A DNA stretch of 64,000 nucleotides from Cercis canadensis (Eukaryota > Streptophyta > Magnoliopsida > Fabales > Fabaceae). Location: the NCBI GenBank assembly GCA_003255065.1, contig QAOA01003799.1:744946-808945 (forward strand), given 5' to 3'. The notes under the pieces were generated by a model that saw only the letters and a list, made by a program, of their open reading frames with translations, made no database searches and was not told where the DNA came from. Positions 49,425 through 60,647 of the stretch are shown piece after piece. Position 1 is the stretch's first letter; each line of letters begins with the position of its first letter. Position numbers and translations under genes: made by a program.

Positions 49425-52194
49425 ATGGCGTGTGCGACGATAACGCTATCGTTTGGTTTCAGATGTCTTTCGCTCAGCTCTTCTCCCACTCGTGTTTCTT
49501 ACGGTTCAATTCAATTGGCTTCATTCAGCAAGGCGAACGCAGTGAAACTCACTTCGTCAAGTTGCATTTCTGGATTTGGCTCAATTCTCCCCCAAAAGCT
49601 CTGCACAGTTGCTCCTCACCCTCAAAGGCTTCACCCTCTCACCGTTGTATCCGCCAAAGGCTACAAAATGAAAACTCACAAGGTCCCTTCCTCTCTCTCT
49701 CTCTCTGTCGCACATGATGCATGCTTCTTTTTCTGAAATGGGGTTTCATGGTGTCAGTTCCAATTTGATTTGTTTGTGAGAGGTCAAGAAAAAGCACGAA
49801 ATTTTTGAAGTTTCCAGTAATAAAATTCTAAAAAAAATCGCGGAGATTGTAAAGTAATCTTACGACTAATTACTTTTTGCAGGTTGCTAAGAAATTGGGT
49901 TGTGGGAATATGAGGCTTATATTGACATATTTTTTAAAGAAACATATTTGTACAATGGGGCATTTCAAAAACGAATTATTTTCGATACTAATTATTTGTT
50001 ATAAGTTACAACATCTACATCATGGTAATTAAATAGATTGAACTGCTCACTGCTGTTTCCCCACTTGAGTTTTTTTCAATTGCATCTGAATTTGGTTAAT
50101 AGGCATCAGCGAAGCGATTCAGAGTGACAGGTCGAGGAAAAATAGTGCGTAGGAGAGCTGGAAAGCAGCATTTGCTTGCAAAGAAGAACACAAAGAGGAA
50201 ATTGCGACTCTCAAAAATGGTGGGATCAATTTTAATATTATCTATATGTTATAGTCTGCTTTTTAGGGGAGAACTATATAATATTTCCTTATATCTCCTC
50301 GATCGGGTTCTTAAATATTAGATAAACCTAGTTCACTGATTTATTTGAATGTTCTTGATTTCTTCTATGGACAAGTACGTGTCTTTCTTATAGGATACAT
50401 TTCAATGACAGCAATTGCCTAAGTGGAATGCTTTGTTTACTAATCATAAATTAATCTCAAGTTCATGGCCTAAATGTTTAGTTGGGTGTGAGGGGCTGTG
50501 TAAGGCGTACTTGATTTTACTTTTGTCTGAAAGCATCTGAATCAGGAATTCAATTACTTGAAGGCTTAAAGCTATGAAGGTCTTTAATCCTAATGATTCT
50601 TTTTGCCCATACCCTTTCTTTCTCACTAGTAGCCTAGAGTGCAGAAACCAGACGACTGCTAAATATTTGATGAATTTTATGATGGGCTGGTTGAATGACC
50701 GGTAGAATGCTGTATAAGCAGGTGATGTTGTGGTCAAAGATTGTTGTTTAAAGGGTTAATTTACTGGTATAACTAAGCAGGTTTCTGTTGTTTTACAAAG
50801 TTATTGTGTGACTGTGGTCTTCTGTCCTAAAGAATTTTATGACTTTTTCCTATATCACCAGATTGTCTTTGATTTTTATTTATTTTTTGGCCTAAAGATA
50901 ATTTTCTTTGATAGTTCACGTGCAATGGGTTGGGTTATTGAGGGTTCGTCTAATTGTGAGATGAGGGGAATTGGGTTGGCGTTTAGAACCTTTATACTTT
51001 GATTTATAGTTTAAATAGGACTAAGTGATGTCGGTTGCAGATGCCTTCTAATTGTTTGTTGCCTTTCATGTGTATCTGTTGATGCCTGAAAGTAATGTTG
51101 GTCCCATTCTTCTAAGATGTAGCAATTTTGAGGAAATAATTCTTATAGCGAGTTCAAAACAACTCTTGAATTAACAACCCCCCCCCCCCCCCCCCCCCCC
51201 TCTTTTTTCTCCCTATCCGATGAAATGTAAACTGTTAAGACCTTAAATAAAATTCATATCAAGATGCAAAATTCTTGTTTTTAACAAAAAGACTTTGTTT
51301 TGGATTCCTCAGGTCAGGTAGTGCCTTAACTTTGAAAGTGAGAATCTAAATTTGGGCACTCAATAGAGAATGCTTTTAGAAAGTCTTAGTGTAGAATGTG
51401 TCATTCTATTGATAAGTTGCCTTTTCACTTGGGGACATCTGTATTATCCAAATCTTATGATTACAGTATCAAGTTCTTGGTTAAAATTTGATTTGCATGA
51501 AAAGGCCATTGAGGGCTCGTTTCAACTCTTACAGTTGATTGAGCTCCATTTGAATGAGTACAATCAGTGGAAAATATTTGGATTTGGCATTTGTGTTCAA
51601 ATGGCATATCATTTATTGTCTTTATTCAATAAATCATGGATTGACCAAACAAAGCAAGAAAGCTTCTATGTCAATCAAATACCTTGAAGCATGTTATCCA
51701 AGTTACACCTTTTCTATAGTAATTTCAAATTCTTAATAGAAGAGCATCAAAGCTTGTATAAATTTACCCAAAATGAACAAATCTCAGTTATTTAAGTTTC
51801 ATCTGATAAATTAATGTGAAAAGGTCAAATACTACCTTCTGTTATATGCATGCATTCAAGTGTTAGTTTAAACTCTGTCATGGCGTTCGAATTGATTTCT
51901 TTGTAAGAGAATTAGAGTTGTTAGGGAGATCTAGTAATCTAATTTCTAGAATGACTCAAGATGTAAATTCTTCCTTTTCTTTGCAGTTTAGTTTTTTCTT
52001 GTTGGAAGCAGTTACTTTGATGGACTGAGTAAAATGTTGTCTGAGATTTATAGTTATTTACAGTTTTCTTTTTCTTTTGCTTTGCTTGTCTAACTCTTGT
52101 TTATTGTCATTAACAGCATCCGGTTAGCAGGAGTGACTATGACAATGTAATTGGAGCGATGCCATACCTGAAAGTAAACAGAAAGGCTACATAG
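49425..52194 (+). CDS. RPL35: Plastid 50S ribosomal protein bL35c
   Basis: Nuclear-encoded protein of the chloroplast 50S subunit. Exons 49425..49682, 50103..50219 and 52117..52194 give 453 nt and 150 aa, the usual length with transit peptide. Residues 1 to about 76 are Ser/Ala-rich and form a plastid transit peptide. The mature part begins near [17 protein letters not shown] and continues with the L35 signature [33 protein letters not shown] and the plastid-type end [19 protein letters not shown]. Intron 2 is 1.9 kb and holds a 23-base C run. Confidence 0.93.
51178..51200 (+). repeat. 23-base poly-C run in bL35c intron 2
   Basis: Uninterrupted C homopolymer followed by T-rich sequence. G/C homopolymers of this length are rare in AT-rich plant introns. 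Confidence 0.9.
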
Positions 52195-52700
52195 AGGGAA
52201 AAATTCATACGCTTTATAAGTAGAGCTTCAATTGTTTTATTTTTCAAATGAAGTGAGGCGTTTTTGTTCAATTAGTAAATCATGACATCAGTTAGTCCTC
52301 ATGTACCATACAACATTGCTTATTTATTTTTATCAGTTCATCTTCCAGTCTAGTACTATTGCACCGTGTTGCGAATAAAAATTTAAGACATTTTAACTTT
52401 TGAGTAAGGAAAAGAGATTTTGCAAAATTTGTTGTTGGCAAGAAATTGTTCAATGTGGTCGCCAGATTAAAATTATGATCTATCTATAAATAAGCTTTCT
52501 TATCTTGTTAATCCTTGCCTTATAACTGCTTAAAATTGTAATTTTGTGAATCAAACTCAAATTAGTAATTAATTTACAAAAGAGGTGAGAGCATAACTTT
52601 GATAAGTTTTTTTTTTTTTTTTGTGAATAATAGCATTGCTGCAATTTATCTTACTGAGAAATAATTTATTAAACACTATTGAATAATTAATAACATACAA
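52195..52700. other. bL35c 3' flank
   Basis: Contains the 3' UTR and AT-rich DNA. No other feature is seen. Confidence 0.4.
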
Positions 52701-53884
52701 GGGGTGTTCATAACCCGGTCTACCCGTGGAGAACCGACCGAACCGAACCAAAATGATGCAAATCGGGCGGTTGCAAATTAAAGATGGGCGAGATCGGATG
52801 GCTAAAAAGTGAAAAAATGGTTTAGACCGGTCGGTTCGGATTGGCTCACAAAAACCGCCATTAACCGAACCCGACCGACTACTTAATGCAATTCAAATTT
52901 CAAAATCACACTTACCGAGTTTCTTTTTTTCTTTCTGTCAAATCCCACATCTATCTCTCTCTTCCTTTATTTCTTTTTAATAATCTAATCTCTCTCTTGT
53001 CTTATCTCTCCGAATCCTCTTACTATTTCACTCTTTATTCTCCCTTTTCATCTATTTCTCACTCATCTCTTCCTTCTCTGACCCTTTCCCTTCAGTAAAA
53101 ATGGAAAAAAAAAAAACTCAACAGCACTGATTCTGTATTCCTGTTTGCAAGAGGAGAAAGATCATAAATTTTCGATTATAGGTGACACCCAGAGCATCAA
53201 AGGAGATTTATATGCAGTAATGGAAATAAATACTCTCCACCTGCTTTCTGCAAACAAACTACCCCAGAAACAAGACCCACTGAAGAAGAGCACGTCTATT
53301 TACTTTTTTTTTTTTGGTGCTGGAATCTTGTTTCTTCCATAGATATTGAACAAGTACCAGAGGTTGAAGAGGGTTGTGGGTCGAAGAAGAAGAAGGAGCT
53401 GAATGATATAAGGAATAGAGGGAGTAAGAAGAAGACCAAGAGGGGTTCATATTTGCCAAATTTTGCTTGTTTAAGAATCGAACGTGATGTGACTGAGGAT
53501 GGTTTTGATATGGAGATTGTTGATGCTTCAGGAAGGTGTCTCAATCCCAACCACTTGATTATAACAGTCAATGGTCTTATAGGCAGGTTAGTTCAACTGG
53601 GCTTTTACCTTCTCTGTGTTTTTCCCTATTTTTCATTGCTCTATCATTTACTGGTTTTAATCTTCACTGCTCTTGTTTTGAATCTGCATTTTTTTTTTTT
53701 TCTTGGTTGAACCCGAGTTAACCCGTGTTAACCCGTCCGATCCGAACCGAGCCCAGTGAAACTAAAAGTGCTCGGTTCTCCCTTACAACTGGTCGGTGGC
53801 GGATGAAGATTTTTCCAACCCGATGACATTCGGTCGGATGAGGAAGGTGATCAAATCCGACCGAATCCGACCGATGAACACCCC
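52701..53884. mobile_element. Non-autonomous transposon with captured host gene exon
   Basis: The ends are inverted repeats GGGGTGTTCAT (52701) and ATGAACACCCC (ending 53884). The subterminal 100-170 bp on each side carry repeated CCGACCG/CGGTCGG and CCGAACC motifs, much more GC-rich than the surroundings. This arrangement is common in plant hAT-like non-autonomous elements. The core resembles host gene DNA: a CT-rich 5' UTR, a possible intron, then an exon with an intact reading frame (listed separately). No transposase is visible. An 8-bp target duplication could not be matched at the present edges. Confidence 0.7.
53342..53586 (+). pseudogene. Captured first exon of a DUF676/ROG1-type lipase gene
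   Basis: The segment 53342..53586 lies between a possible TAG acceptor and a G|GTTAGT donor and keeps an open frame. The basic KKKKELNDIRNRG run is followed by YLPNFACLRIERD, GFDMEIVDASG and NPNHLIITVNGLIG. The HLI-VNGLIG element is the start of the alpha/beta-hydrolase fold in plant putative serine esterases (DUF676). The catalytic part is absent: the sequence becomes intron-like and then the transposon end. It cannot encode an active enzyme alone. Confidence 0.6.
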
Positions 53885-54405
53885 TATCTTGTTGCTTGAA
53901 TTTTGCCGTAATAAATTAGGAGAGAGAAAAAATTCAAAATGAATGTAAATATAATATTTTGAAAGGAACCTAAATATAAATAATACTTATATATTGTTTC
54001 AAACAAATATATATAGCATGTATTATGTTTAAAAATTATTCTACAGTATTCTTCTCAAAATTATTTTTTTATTTCTATCTTTTACTTTTGTTCTTTTATT
54101 AGATTTAATTTTGATTTACTATGTGTTGTCATGTGTTTAAAAAATTATTCATATTTTTAATATTAATAAGAAATTTAATTAATTTAATATATGACATTAT
54201 TTATAATAATAATAATACTTAAAATTTTACACTACTAATGATAAAAAAAGAATTTTAATTCTTCTTCCATTTTTCAATGTGGACAAAAAGATTTACGGGG
54301 TTGGTGTATGGATTATAATAATCTTTTTTTTTTGGATAAATAATCTTTTTTTCTACTGATAGTAGTAGTACAATTTATAACACAATCTGAATAGCAGAGG
54401 ATTTG
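53885..54405. other. AT-rich intergenic DNA
   Basis: Very AT-rich with T runs and no supported gene. Confidence 0.4.
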
Positions 54406-54570
54406 GATCCAGTTATGTCACTTGAGTCATGTTGCTCAGATCTGAGTCGTTTATTTCATTAAAGCTCATTTCAACCATTAAATATTAATGTGTTTTAATA
54501 GTTGAAATGACCTTAAATGAAATAGACGACTTAGATCTGAGCAACATGACTCAAGTGACATAACTGGATC
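54406..54570. mobile_element. Foldback MITE, nearly perfect 165-bp hairpin
   Basis: The left arm starting GATCCAGTTATGTCACTTGA and the right arm ending TCAAGTGACATAACTGGATC are inverted repeats of about 75 bp with only a few mismatches, joined by a short loop near 54480-54500. The transcript could form a long hairpin. It lies about 545 bp upstream of the TRF2/HOY1-type gene. Confidence 0.85.
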
Positions 54571-55115
54571 TCTTCCCAAATAACAGATATCATTACCTGG
54601 ATGCAGTCGTAGAATATCCATTTCGAGTCAAATTCGACATCCAATTACAGTGGCCACGTGTCAACTAAGTAACAATGCTTGACAAGCTAGTGCTGGATCT
54701 GGCTCCACGTTTGGAGTAAAACCAGCACCGCCGTCATTTAAAGCGAATGCGGGTCCCACAAATATCCATTGGTTCATACGTGTCTGCCAGCACAAGTTCG
54801 GACAACCCTCTGCGAAATGACAAAAGCAGCCAGGTTCAGAGGATATTTACGGATCACATTACGCTACAAGGGAAGGGTATTTTGGGAAATCCAGAAAAGG
54901 CCGTATGTCAGAAGCGCACGCGCGGGTAAATCTTCACGTGCTCGCGGTTAATGTGCTATATATTTTCCTCTTGAGAACCATCAAACATCGCCAAAGCCTT
55001 CTTCTTTCTAGGGTTTTCGGAATCTCCGACTTTTCGATCACAGCTCCTATCTGGCCTTTTCCTCCGATTTGCTTGATTTTTCTTATTACTTTTGGTGCTT
55101 GTTTGAAAATAATTT
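54571..55115 (+). promoter_or_regulatory. Promoter and 5' UTR of TRF2/HOY1 gene with two G-boxes
   Basis: CACGTG occurs at 54655-54660 (GGCCACGTGTC, an ABRE-like context) and at 54935-54940. The leader following about 54960 is likely 5' UTR. Inference from motifs only. Confidence 0.4.
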
Positions 55116-58100
55116 ATGGTTCAGCTGATGAATTCTGGGAATCTGCGGCCAGACCTTGAAACGACGTCTGTTCGTGACAAGGTACCGGTGAAGTTAGAGA
55201 TCGAGGACCCGCTGGAAGAAGAGCACGGACCACTGAATAAGCGCTCCAAGCCTTCTTCAGTTCTGCAAGAGGTATGTAATCATTTGATTTTCAAAGACTG
55301 TTTGGTTGCTGGAATTGTAGCTAATCTCGAGAAGATCATATGTGTTGTCAAGCGTTATTTTTTAATTCTGTTTAGCCTGGGAGACTCAATTTGCACTTTT
55401 GTGTTCAAAATTGAAAGGACGTGGAATTTGGAAATTATTGTCTAATTTTGATCTTGTTTTTCACAGGCAGCCAAATGATGTTTTGGGGTATGTTGAAAGA
55501 ATGATATTTGAGATATTATATTCTCACAGTTTAGATCTCATCTCTTTCATGGGATAGTTATTGTAGCGTTGTCAATTTCCCGTTTTTCAGAAAAAAAAAA
55601 AAAAAAGCATTAGTCGGCAGAATTGCCGATGATGATGCCAAATTAACGTTTTTCAGTTTTTATTTTTAATTTTTTTACTATGTGTATATTATGCGTTTGG
55701 TTTAAGAAAACTAATTATACCATTTGATCGTGATCTTATTTGAAATGCTTTCATTAACTCACAAAATCCTTATAGGTGGCTTTAGCATATAATCTGCATT
55801 GATAAGTTTCCCTTATGTTAGTTGGGAATGCTAATTCTGAATTGTATTTACTTTAGTAGTAATTATGATGAGAATACTTGTTTGAGATTTCTACTTATTA
55901 ACATATCTCACGTGGAACAGAATTTCTTATTCACCAGTTGTTCTCCAGACTCTGCTGGATGAATTCCATAGCCAAATACCAAATGGCTTAGATTGCCCAG
56001 CTTAGTTTATCATATGCAAAGTATTTATGGAGTATAAACTCAATTTTGATTTTTGAGAATATTTCCTACTTCGACCTTTTTTGTTTTTTTTTCTCACCTG
56101 CACAAATACACACGTGTAGCAATATGCATGTCTGATGGTTTTTTCATAAGCAATGTCAACCTCCGGACTGGTTTTTATGGTAAAGGTGTTACCATTAGAC
56201 TTAGAGGTCATCATCAATTGAATATTTAGACAGATTTGATTATAGAGCTTGCACTTTGATTACAAGAAAAATTCCTCATATTGCTTTCTAGCTGGGGGGT
56301 TATGTTGCCATAAGCCTTAAGTTCAGTATATTCTTTACTTATTTTTTTAACCTTCTTTTTTCTTCTGTATGGTCTCACCAATCAATTAGCAATGGAATGC
56401 TTCAACTAATACATCTCTCGATCCTCCATGTCAATTCAATATACTTGATGAGCCTAGCCCTTTGGGCTTGCGGCTAAGGAAGAGCCCTTCACTGTTAGAT
56501 TTGATTCAAATGAAACTTTCTCAAGGGAGTATATCTATTCCAAATACACAAGATGAAAATTTAAGCTTGGGAGTGAAAAAGGACAGTAGAAGTGCTGCTG
56601 CGTCAGTTTCTGCTGACAAGCTTAAGGCTTCGAATTTCCCTGCTTCATTTTTAAGGATTGGTTCTTGGGAGGTATATTCAAGATACTACGGATCACTAAT
56701 AAGTAATAATTTTAAGAAATCTCATTTGTCAAATAGATTTATGATGACTGATTTTCTTTAAAAAAAATGGCAGTATAAATCAAGATATGAGGGTGATTTA
56801 GTAGCAAAGTGTTACTTTGCTAAGCACAAGCTTGTCTGGGAAGTTCTTGAGGGTGGGCTGAAGAGTAAAATAGAAATCCAATGGTCAGATATCATGGCGC
56901 TTAAGGCGAATTGTCCTGACAGTGGACCTAGCACATTGACTGTTGTGGTAATTTATTGCGTTATTATTCTCTCTATGTCAGCTCCTGTAAATAGCTCTTT
57001 AAGATGCCAAGGTTTACAAATGTTCTATGTGTTGCAGCTGGCTAGACAACCTCTATTCTTCAGGGAAACTAACCCTCAGCCTAGAAAGCATACACTATGG
57101 CAGGGAACAGCTGATTTTACTGATGGACAGGCTAGCAAGCAAAGGTATATTCTTTTTTAACTTTTATCCTCCTCTTATATGTGGACATAGTCTCGACTTT
57201 CTTGCATTGGTAAATGTTGCAAATGATATATCAGAGAACATATCATGAAAGGGTTTCATTTATACTTCATAAATTGGATGGTAGAATTATAACATTTTAC
57301 CAACATTAAATATAACCACTATAAAGTCTGATTGCCAATAGGAAAACTGAGAATTCTGCCCACCAGATATGGGGGAAGAGAGTGTATTGAGATAATTGAG
57401 GGAGACAGGGCAATGTACTATTTGATGCATCATTGTGTTGACTTTAAATCACTCATTTTGTTATCTAAAGTTTTTTCATGAATATTTATGTACAATTTAA
57501 AGAACTTTTAGTCAGTAGAGATTTTGGTTGTAAAATCACTTTTGGATGGATTCATTAGTTTTTAATTCGCACTAGGGTTAATTCTATGTATAACTCCATC
57601 TCGTGGTTTTGTAGGCAGCATTTTCTTCAATGCCCACAAGGTCTGTTGAGTAAGCATTTTGAAAAGCTTATCCAGTGCGACATGCGTCTTAACTTCTTAA
57701 GCCGACAGCCTGAGATTGCTTTGGATTCACCGCACTTTGATACACGGTCTTCTGCTTTTGAGGACTCAGACAATTCCAAGGGCCATGATCTTGATCAAGT
57801 CAATGATAAAGGATTTCAAGATATGGGGTCACCACTTGCATCCCAGTCATCTTCATTTATGACTGAACACAATGATCCTTCTGGCATAACCTTGGATGCT
57901 CGACCCCGAGAAGCCCCTTCTTCCAGTTCAGGTAAAATAGGAACTTGGCTATTGTATTTTGGATTGGCTGGTCTGTGACTCTTTTTTTTCTTTCATCAAT
58001 CCACTCAACCCCATCCCCTCTTTCACCCTTATAAACTGAAGGGAAGAAAAACACAGTCATATTTGGCCATTTCATCGGTTAGCACTAGATGTTTCATGCG

Positions 58101-59182
58101 TACATTTGTGATGCGCCTGTTGCTATATGAAATTGCAGAAGACTAAGTTGCTTAACTTGCTACTCAATGTTTGTATATTTATCAATGTAATAGTAAGGCG
58201 TCACTTTGAGTAGGGGTGGAGTATCATGTAGCCTTGTAGATCTGCCATTTTAGGATTGTTGTCTAGTGAAGTGCATAGCTATAACTTATATTGAGCTGTA
58301 TCTGGTCTGACTAGTCAATTTTCCTTTAGGTTATTTAGATCTATCTCCCTTATATTCCAATGGATATGTGGATTCCATCTGTAGACATGCTGTCTGTTTA
58401 CAGGGCTGCATGAACTAAAAATAATTGCTCATTTTGATGACTTATTTACTGATCCATGTTAATTGGAGATCTTAAATGTTCTAAAGCGGATTTTTTGTCT
58501 GTGTTCATGGTTGCATGTCTTATGTGGTGTTCTTTCTATTAATTCCTTTTCTCTTTTATTTTTTTTAACTTTTTACAAATAACTCATGGACTGTCGTTTG
58601 ATTGAAGGGAGTGCAAGTTCTGAAATTGATTCGAAAGGCCCTAGAAACTGGGATGAAATAAAACTGCCTGGAATGCACCATTCTATATCAATGAGTGATT
58701 TTATGAGCCAGATCGGACATTGCATTTCTGAACAAATGACCTCTGGAAACCCAGCCTTCTCTGGTGGAGGATCAGAATGCCAGGACATACTGGAAGACAT
58801 TGCACAGTATCTGCTCAATGACAATCAATCTACAGCAGCGTCTGATGAAAAATCACTCATGTCAAGGGTCAATTCTCTCTGCTGCCTGCTGCAGAAGGAC
58901 CCTGTAGCAGTCCAGAATTCAGAAAATACTGCCCAAGGACCTGATAATGGAAAAGATATTCAACTAAACCATTCTTCGGAATCAATTCAGGACAACAAAA
59001 ATAGAACAGATGTCAAGGCTGCCGAAGAGGACACGAGGGATGTTTCTGGTGGCAAGCAGGCACAAGGCATGTCAAGGAAAGACTCATTTGGAGAATTGCT
59101 TCTCCATCTCCCTCGAATTGCATCGCTCCCAAAATTCCTGTTTAACATCTCTGAAGAGGATGCCGACAGTCAAGCCAGATAG
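55116..59182 (+). CDS. TRF2/HOY1 PH-like domain protein
   Basis: Function unknown. The family is defined by a PH-like domain first named from fungal TRF2/HOY1-related proteins. Exons 55116..55271, 56390..56671, 56774..56947, 57038..57144, 57615..57931, 58608..59182 give 1611 nt and 536 aa with all phases closed. Order: an acidic leader (VPVKLEIEDPLEEEHGPLNKRSKP), PSPLGLRLRKSPSLLDLIQMKL, then the PH-like domain at about residues 140-240 (SFLRIGSWEYKSRYEGDLVAK, HKLVWEVLEGGLKSKIEIQW, ARQPLFFRETNPQPRKHT), then HFLQCPQGLLSKHFEKLIQCD, followed by a Ser/Asp-rich disordered tail ending SFGELLLHLPRIASLPKFLF plus an acidic end. The KRSK segment may be nuclear-localising. The first exon after a 1.1-kb intron is short, so the start is less certain than the rest. 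Confidence 0.88.
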
Positions 59183-60647
59183 TGTTATCGTGTTTGAAAA
59201 TATGTGCAAGAATGGAGCTATATAACAGAATCTAGCTGCATAGCAAATATCTCACGTCTTCATAGACGTGCAAGAGTTTTACTTCTACCTTGGGAACTCC
59301 TGGGATTTGGAAAATTTGTTTTGATGAAGAATCCTGGTAAAGCCCATGTACAAATTTGTCGAGTAGGTAATGTAGCTCTGTTTTACTCTTTCCTTCTGTC
59401 TCTTAGACGGTTTTCGTCTGCTTGTAAGTTATGTGTCTTTAGCAATCAGTTATTATTAGCGTTTCCTTGGAATGGTGCTTATTTAATTATTATCATCTTA
59501 AGGTGTAGCTGAAAAGCTTGTTCGATCTTACCTAGTTACCTGCATACACCGAGCCGTTTGATTTTCCATACTTGCTCTAATTAAATAATTAAAAACCTTT
59601 CTGAATGAAAGGTCTCTACTTTGGAGCCATTGAGACCATCCAACCCCAAACTCGACACGGATGTGAATTTTTCACATTACTTCGTCACGTGATATTAAAT
59701 ACCTGTTGCCTTGTATTGTGACTCTGTTCTTTCGATGAGGTGGGGCGGCAAAACTGCATCAGAGCCTGACTTGAGAATTATTTCACTTGGTATACTACTC
59801 GTCAGTTGTCACCAACCAAAGAAAGTACATTGAACTATCTTCGCAACTAGTTGTTGACGTTATAAAATTACCAAAGATTATCATACACAAAATCCACATG
59901 AATAAAAGTCCTTGAATTCTTGATAACTAAAGGATTGCAGATTGAACATCAACAAATTCTTCAAAATGCAGGAACTCCCGAGCACCAACACGGAGCTGCC
60001 GAGACGCATCTACTGAAGGGAGCTAGAACTGGAATAAAAGAATTCGTAACTTATTAATTATATACGAGTTTCAGTTTTGTATGCTAGAACTGGAGATCGT
60101 ATTCAATTCTGACAGCTGTTTTTTTTTTCATACAATTAATTAGGACTATCACTATCAGATCTCCTCAAATTTTAAGTGCCCTCATGTCTCAAATTTTGAA
60201 ATTTTATTGAAAAATGAGTTCCTTTTGTATGATCATGATTTTCTTTCAGAGAATTGTATGCTATGATTATGATGTTGCAAGGCATATATACATAACTCTA
60301 CTGCAGTTTCTATATTATAATGATGAAGGATATGGTTTACTAATCTCTAAGATGCCATCAGAAACCTAACAAGAAGGAATTTAAAGGGAGAAAAAATCCT
60401 AAAAGTTTCACATAATCTAACAACGTGGATGTTACACTAAAGCCGTAGAGCCTTAGAGACTTTGTTAACATACGCTATAAAATATTCAAGGATGATAGCT
60501 GCATAAATTTGTCTACTTCTGTATAAATCATGAGCCGAAGTTTGTTTCGGTAAATACTTTTTTCTTTTTATTGTTTACTACAACTATGGTAGTAATTATG
60601 TAAACCAAAAGAAGCATACTAAATAAAACAATGTAGGGTGAAGCAGT
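59183..60647. other. Convergent 3' intergenic region
   Basis: 3' UTRs of the TRF2/HOY1 gene (+) and the RING gene (-). No other feature is supported. Confidence 0.45.

Noticed and set aside
50220-52116. Possible intronic snoRNA in the bL35c intron 2
   Set aside because: I looked for paired C/D or H/ACA boxes with terminal stems and found no convincing set.
52886-53098. ORF in the CT-rich leader of the captured gene
   Set aside because: It is a translation of a pyrimidine-rich 5' UTR-like tract; composition alone explains the open frame.
54747-54951. Short ORFs upstream of the TRF2/HOY1 start
   Set aside because: They overlap in different frames within a promoter/5' UTR region and show no domain.
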